DNA of 54,247 bases, from contig NZ_FUXE01000016.1 in assembly GCF_900167105.1 (NCBI RefSeq), forward strand, positions 1 to 54,247, in the 5' to 3' direction. Both the position numbers and the translations under genes were made by a program. Under the pieces are notes generated by a model. The model searched no databases and was not told where the DNA came from. It worked only from the letters and a program-made list of their open reading frames with translations. Positions 53,941 to 54,247 of the stretch are shown one piece after another. The first letter of the stretch is position 1; the number at the start of each line of letters is the position of its first letter. The DNA comes from Porphyromonas circumdentaria. GTDB lineage: Bacteria; Bacteroidota; Bacteroidia; Bacteroidales; Porphyromonadaceae.

Positions 53941-54247
53941 GATACTGTCCTACAAAAGTGTGTAAGCCCCGTAGCTCTTAACTTTGTGGTAAAAAGCAAA
54001 AACAAACTAAGAACAATGGAGCTTACAGCATCACAAAAGTCGGCATTTATTTCGGAAATGCTATCATCAGAGTCAGGAATTAACGAGATTATTCGAGTGT
54101 TATTGAACACCTTCTCCAAACAAGAACGTGCTCTTTTTGTAGAGGAGCATAAAGGGGAACAGTGCAATGGTTTTCGTCCCCGTCGATGGCGAGGCTATGG
54201 ATGTAGCTTTGAGCTTCGGATTCCACGTACTCGTTCAGGGAATTTTC
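53941..54247 (+). mobile_element. Left end of an IS256-family insertion sequence
   Basis: The element probably begins near GATACTGTCCTACAAAAGTG (53941-53960), which fits a terminal inverted repeat, 75 bp before the transposase start. The right end is outside the window. Confidence 0.65.
54016..54247 (+). CDS. IS256/mutator-family transposase, N-terminal part (cut by window edge)
   Basis: The frame opens at ATG 54016 and runs to the window edge without a stop (77 codons). MELTASQKSAFISEML starts a helical region. RRWRGYGCSFELRIPRTRSG is the conserved block of mutator-type transposases that precedes the catalytic core, which lies beyond the window. The frame is intact as far as visible. Confidence 0.88.
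   Translation, partial: MELTASQKSAFISEMLSSESGINEIIRVLLNTFSKQERALFVEEHKGEQCNGFRPRRWRGYGCSFELRIPRTRSGNF

Noticed and set aside
53877-54167. Minus-strand frame of 96 codons at the right edge
   Set aside because: It is antisense to the IS256-family transposase start and has no recognisable features.

Overview
The window looks like a chromosomal segment (probably one contig) of a Bacteroidales bacterium, most likely a Porphyromonas or close relative. The signs are a periplasmic dipeptidyl peptidase IV, a secreted protein with a type IX secretion C-terminal domain, Bacteroidetes-only families (DUF4290, DUF4294, the HU/SPOR protein, the short AMP nucleosidase), a menaquinone operon, and promoters of the Bacteroidetes TTTG-N19-TAnnTTTG type. 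No rRNA, tRNA or CRISPR array was recognised. Both edges cut through insertion sequences: the 3' end of an IS30-family transposase on the left and the 5' end of an IS256/mutator-family transposase on the right.

Layout. 0.4-10.3 kb (+): murI, a META-domain lipoprotein, DPP IV, lipA, coaX, an outer-membrane protein, a TPR protein, LptC and a CNNM/CBS transporter. 10.3-20.5 kb (+): clpP-clpX-recQ-PPIase-OstA/LptA-like-small membrane protein-mutL, preceded by a leader with a terminator-like hairpin. 20.8-28.3 kb (-): a T9SS cargo protein, an M16 protease, an ABC exporter (permease and ATPase) and an orphan HsdR-N nuclease-like gene that diverges from amn. 28.4-31.2 kb (+): amn, holA and a radical SAM protein. 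31.2-34.7 kb (-): HU/SPOR protein, DUF721, recF and dapA. 35-44.1 kb (+): a phospholipid/isoprenylcysteine-type methyltransferase, lysS, gpsA, pgi, DUF4290, murA, rimM and dxr. 44.2-48.3 kb (-): a menaquinone operon in transcription order thioesterase (menI-like)-menF-menD-menB. 48.5-54.2 kb is accessory: DUF4294, a decayed MATE transporter, a cysteine-ladder leucine-rich-repeat surface protein, two convergent secreted paralogues framed by near-identical inverted repeats, and the IS256 start.

Most of the window is conserved housekeeping: envelope synthesis and export (murI, murA, dapA, lptC, ostA, dxr), respiratory quinone synthesis, DNA repair and replication (recQ, mutL, recF, holA) and protein quality control (clpP, clpX, PPIase). 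The most unusual signals are elsewhere. First, three intergenic tandem arrays share an architecture (exact 21- or 22-bp period plus a palindromic unit) but not a sequence. Second, the convergent paralogue pair has a promoter and signal-peptide cassette duplicated as inverted repeats of 165 and 169 bp, including 100 identical bases, so inversion could swap which protein sits behind which promoter. All calls come from reading the sequence; no database search was run.
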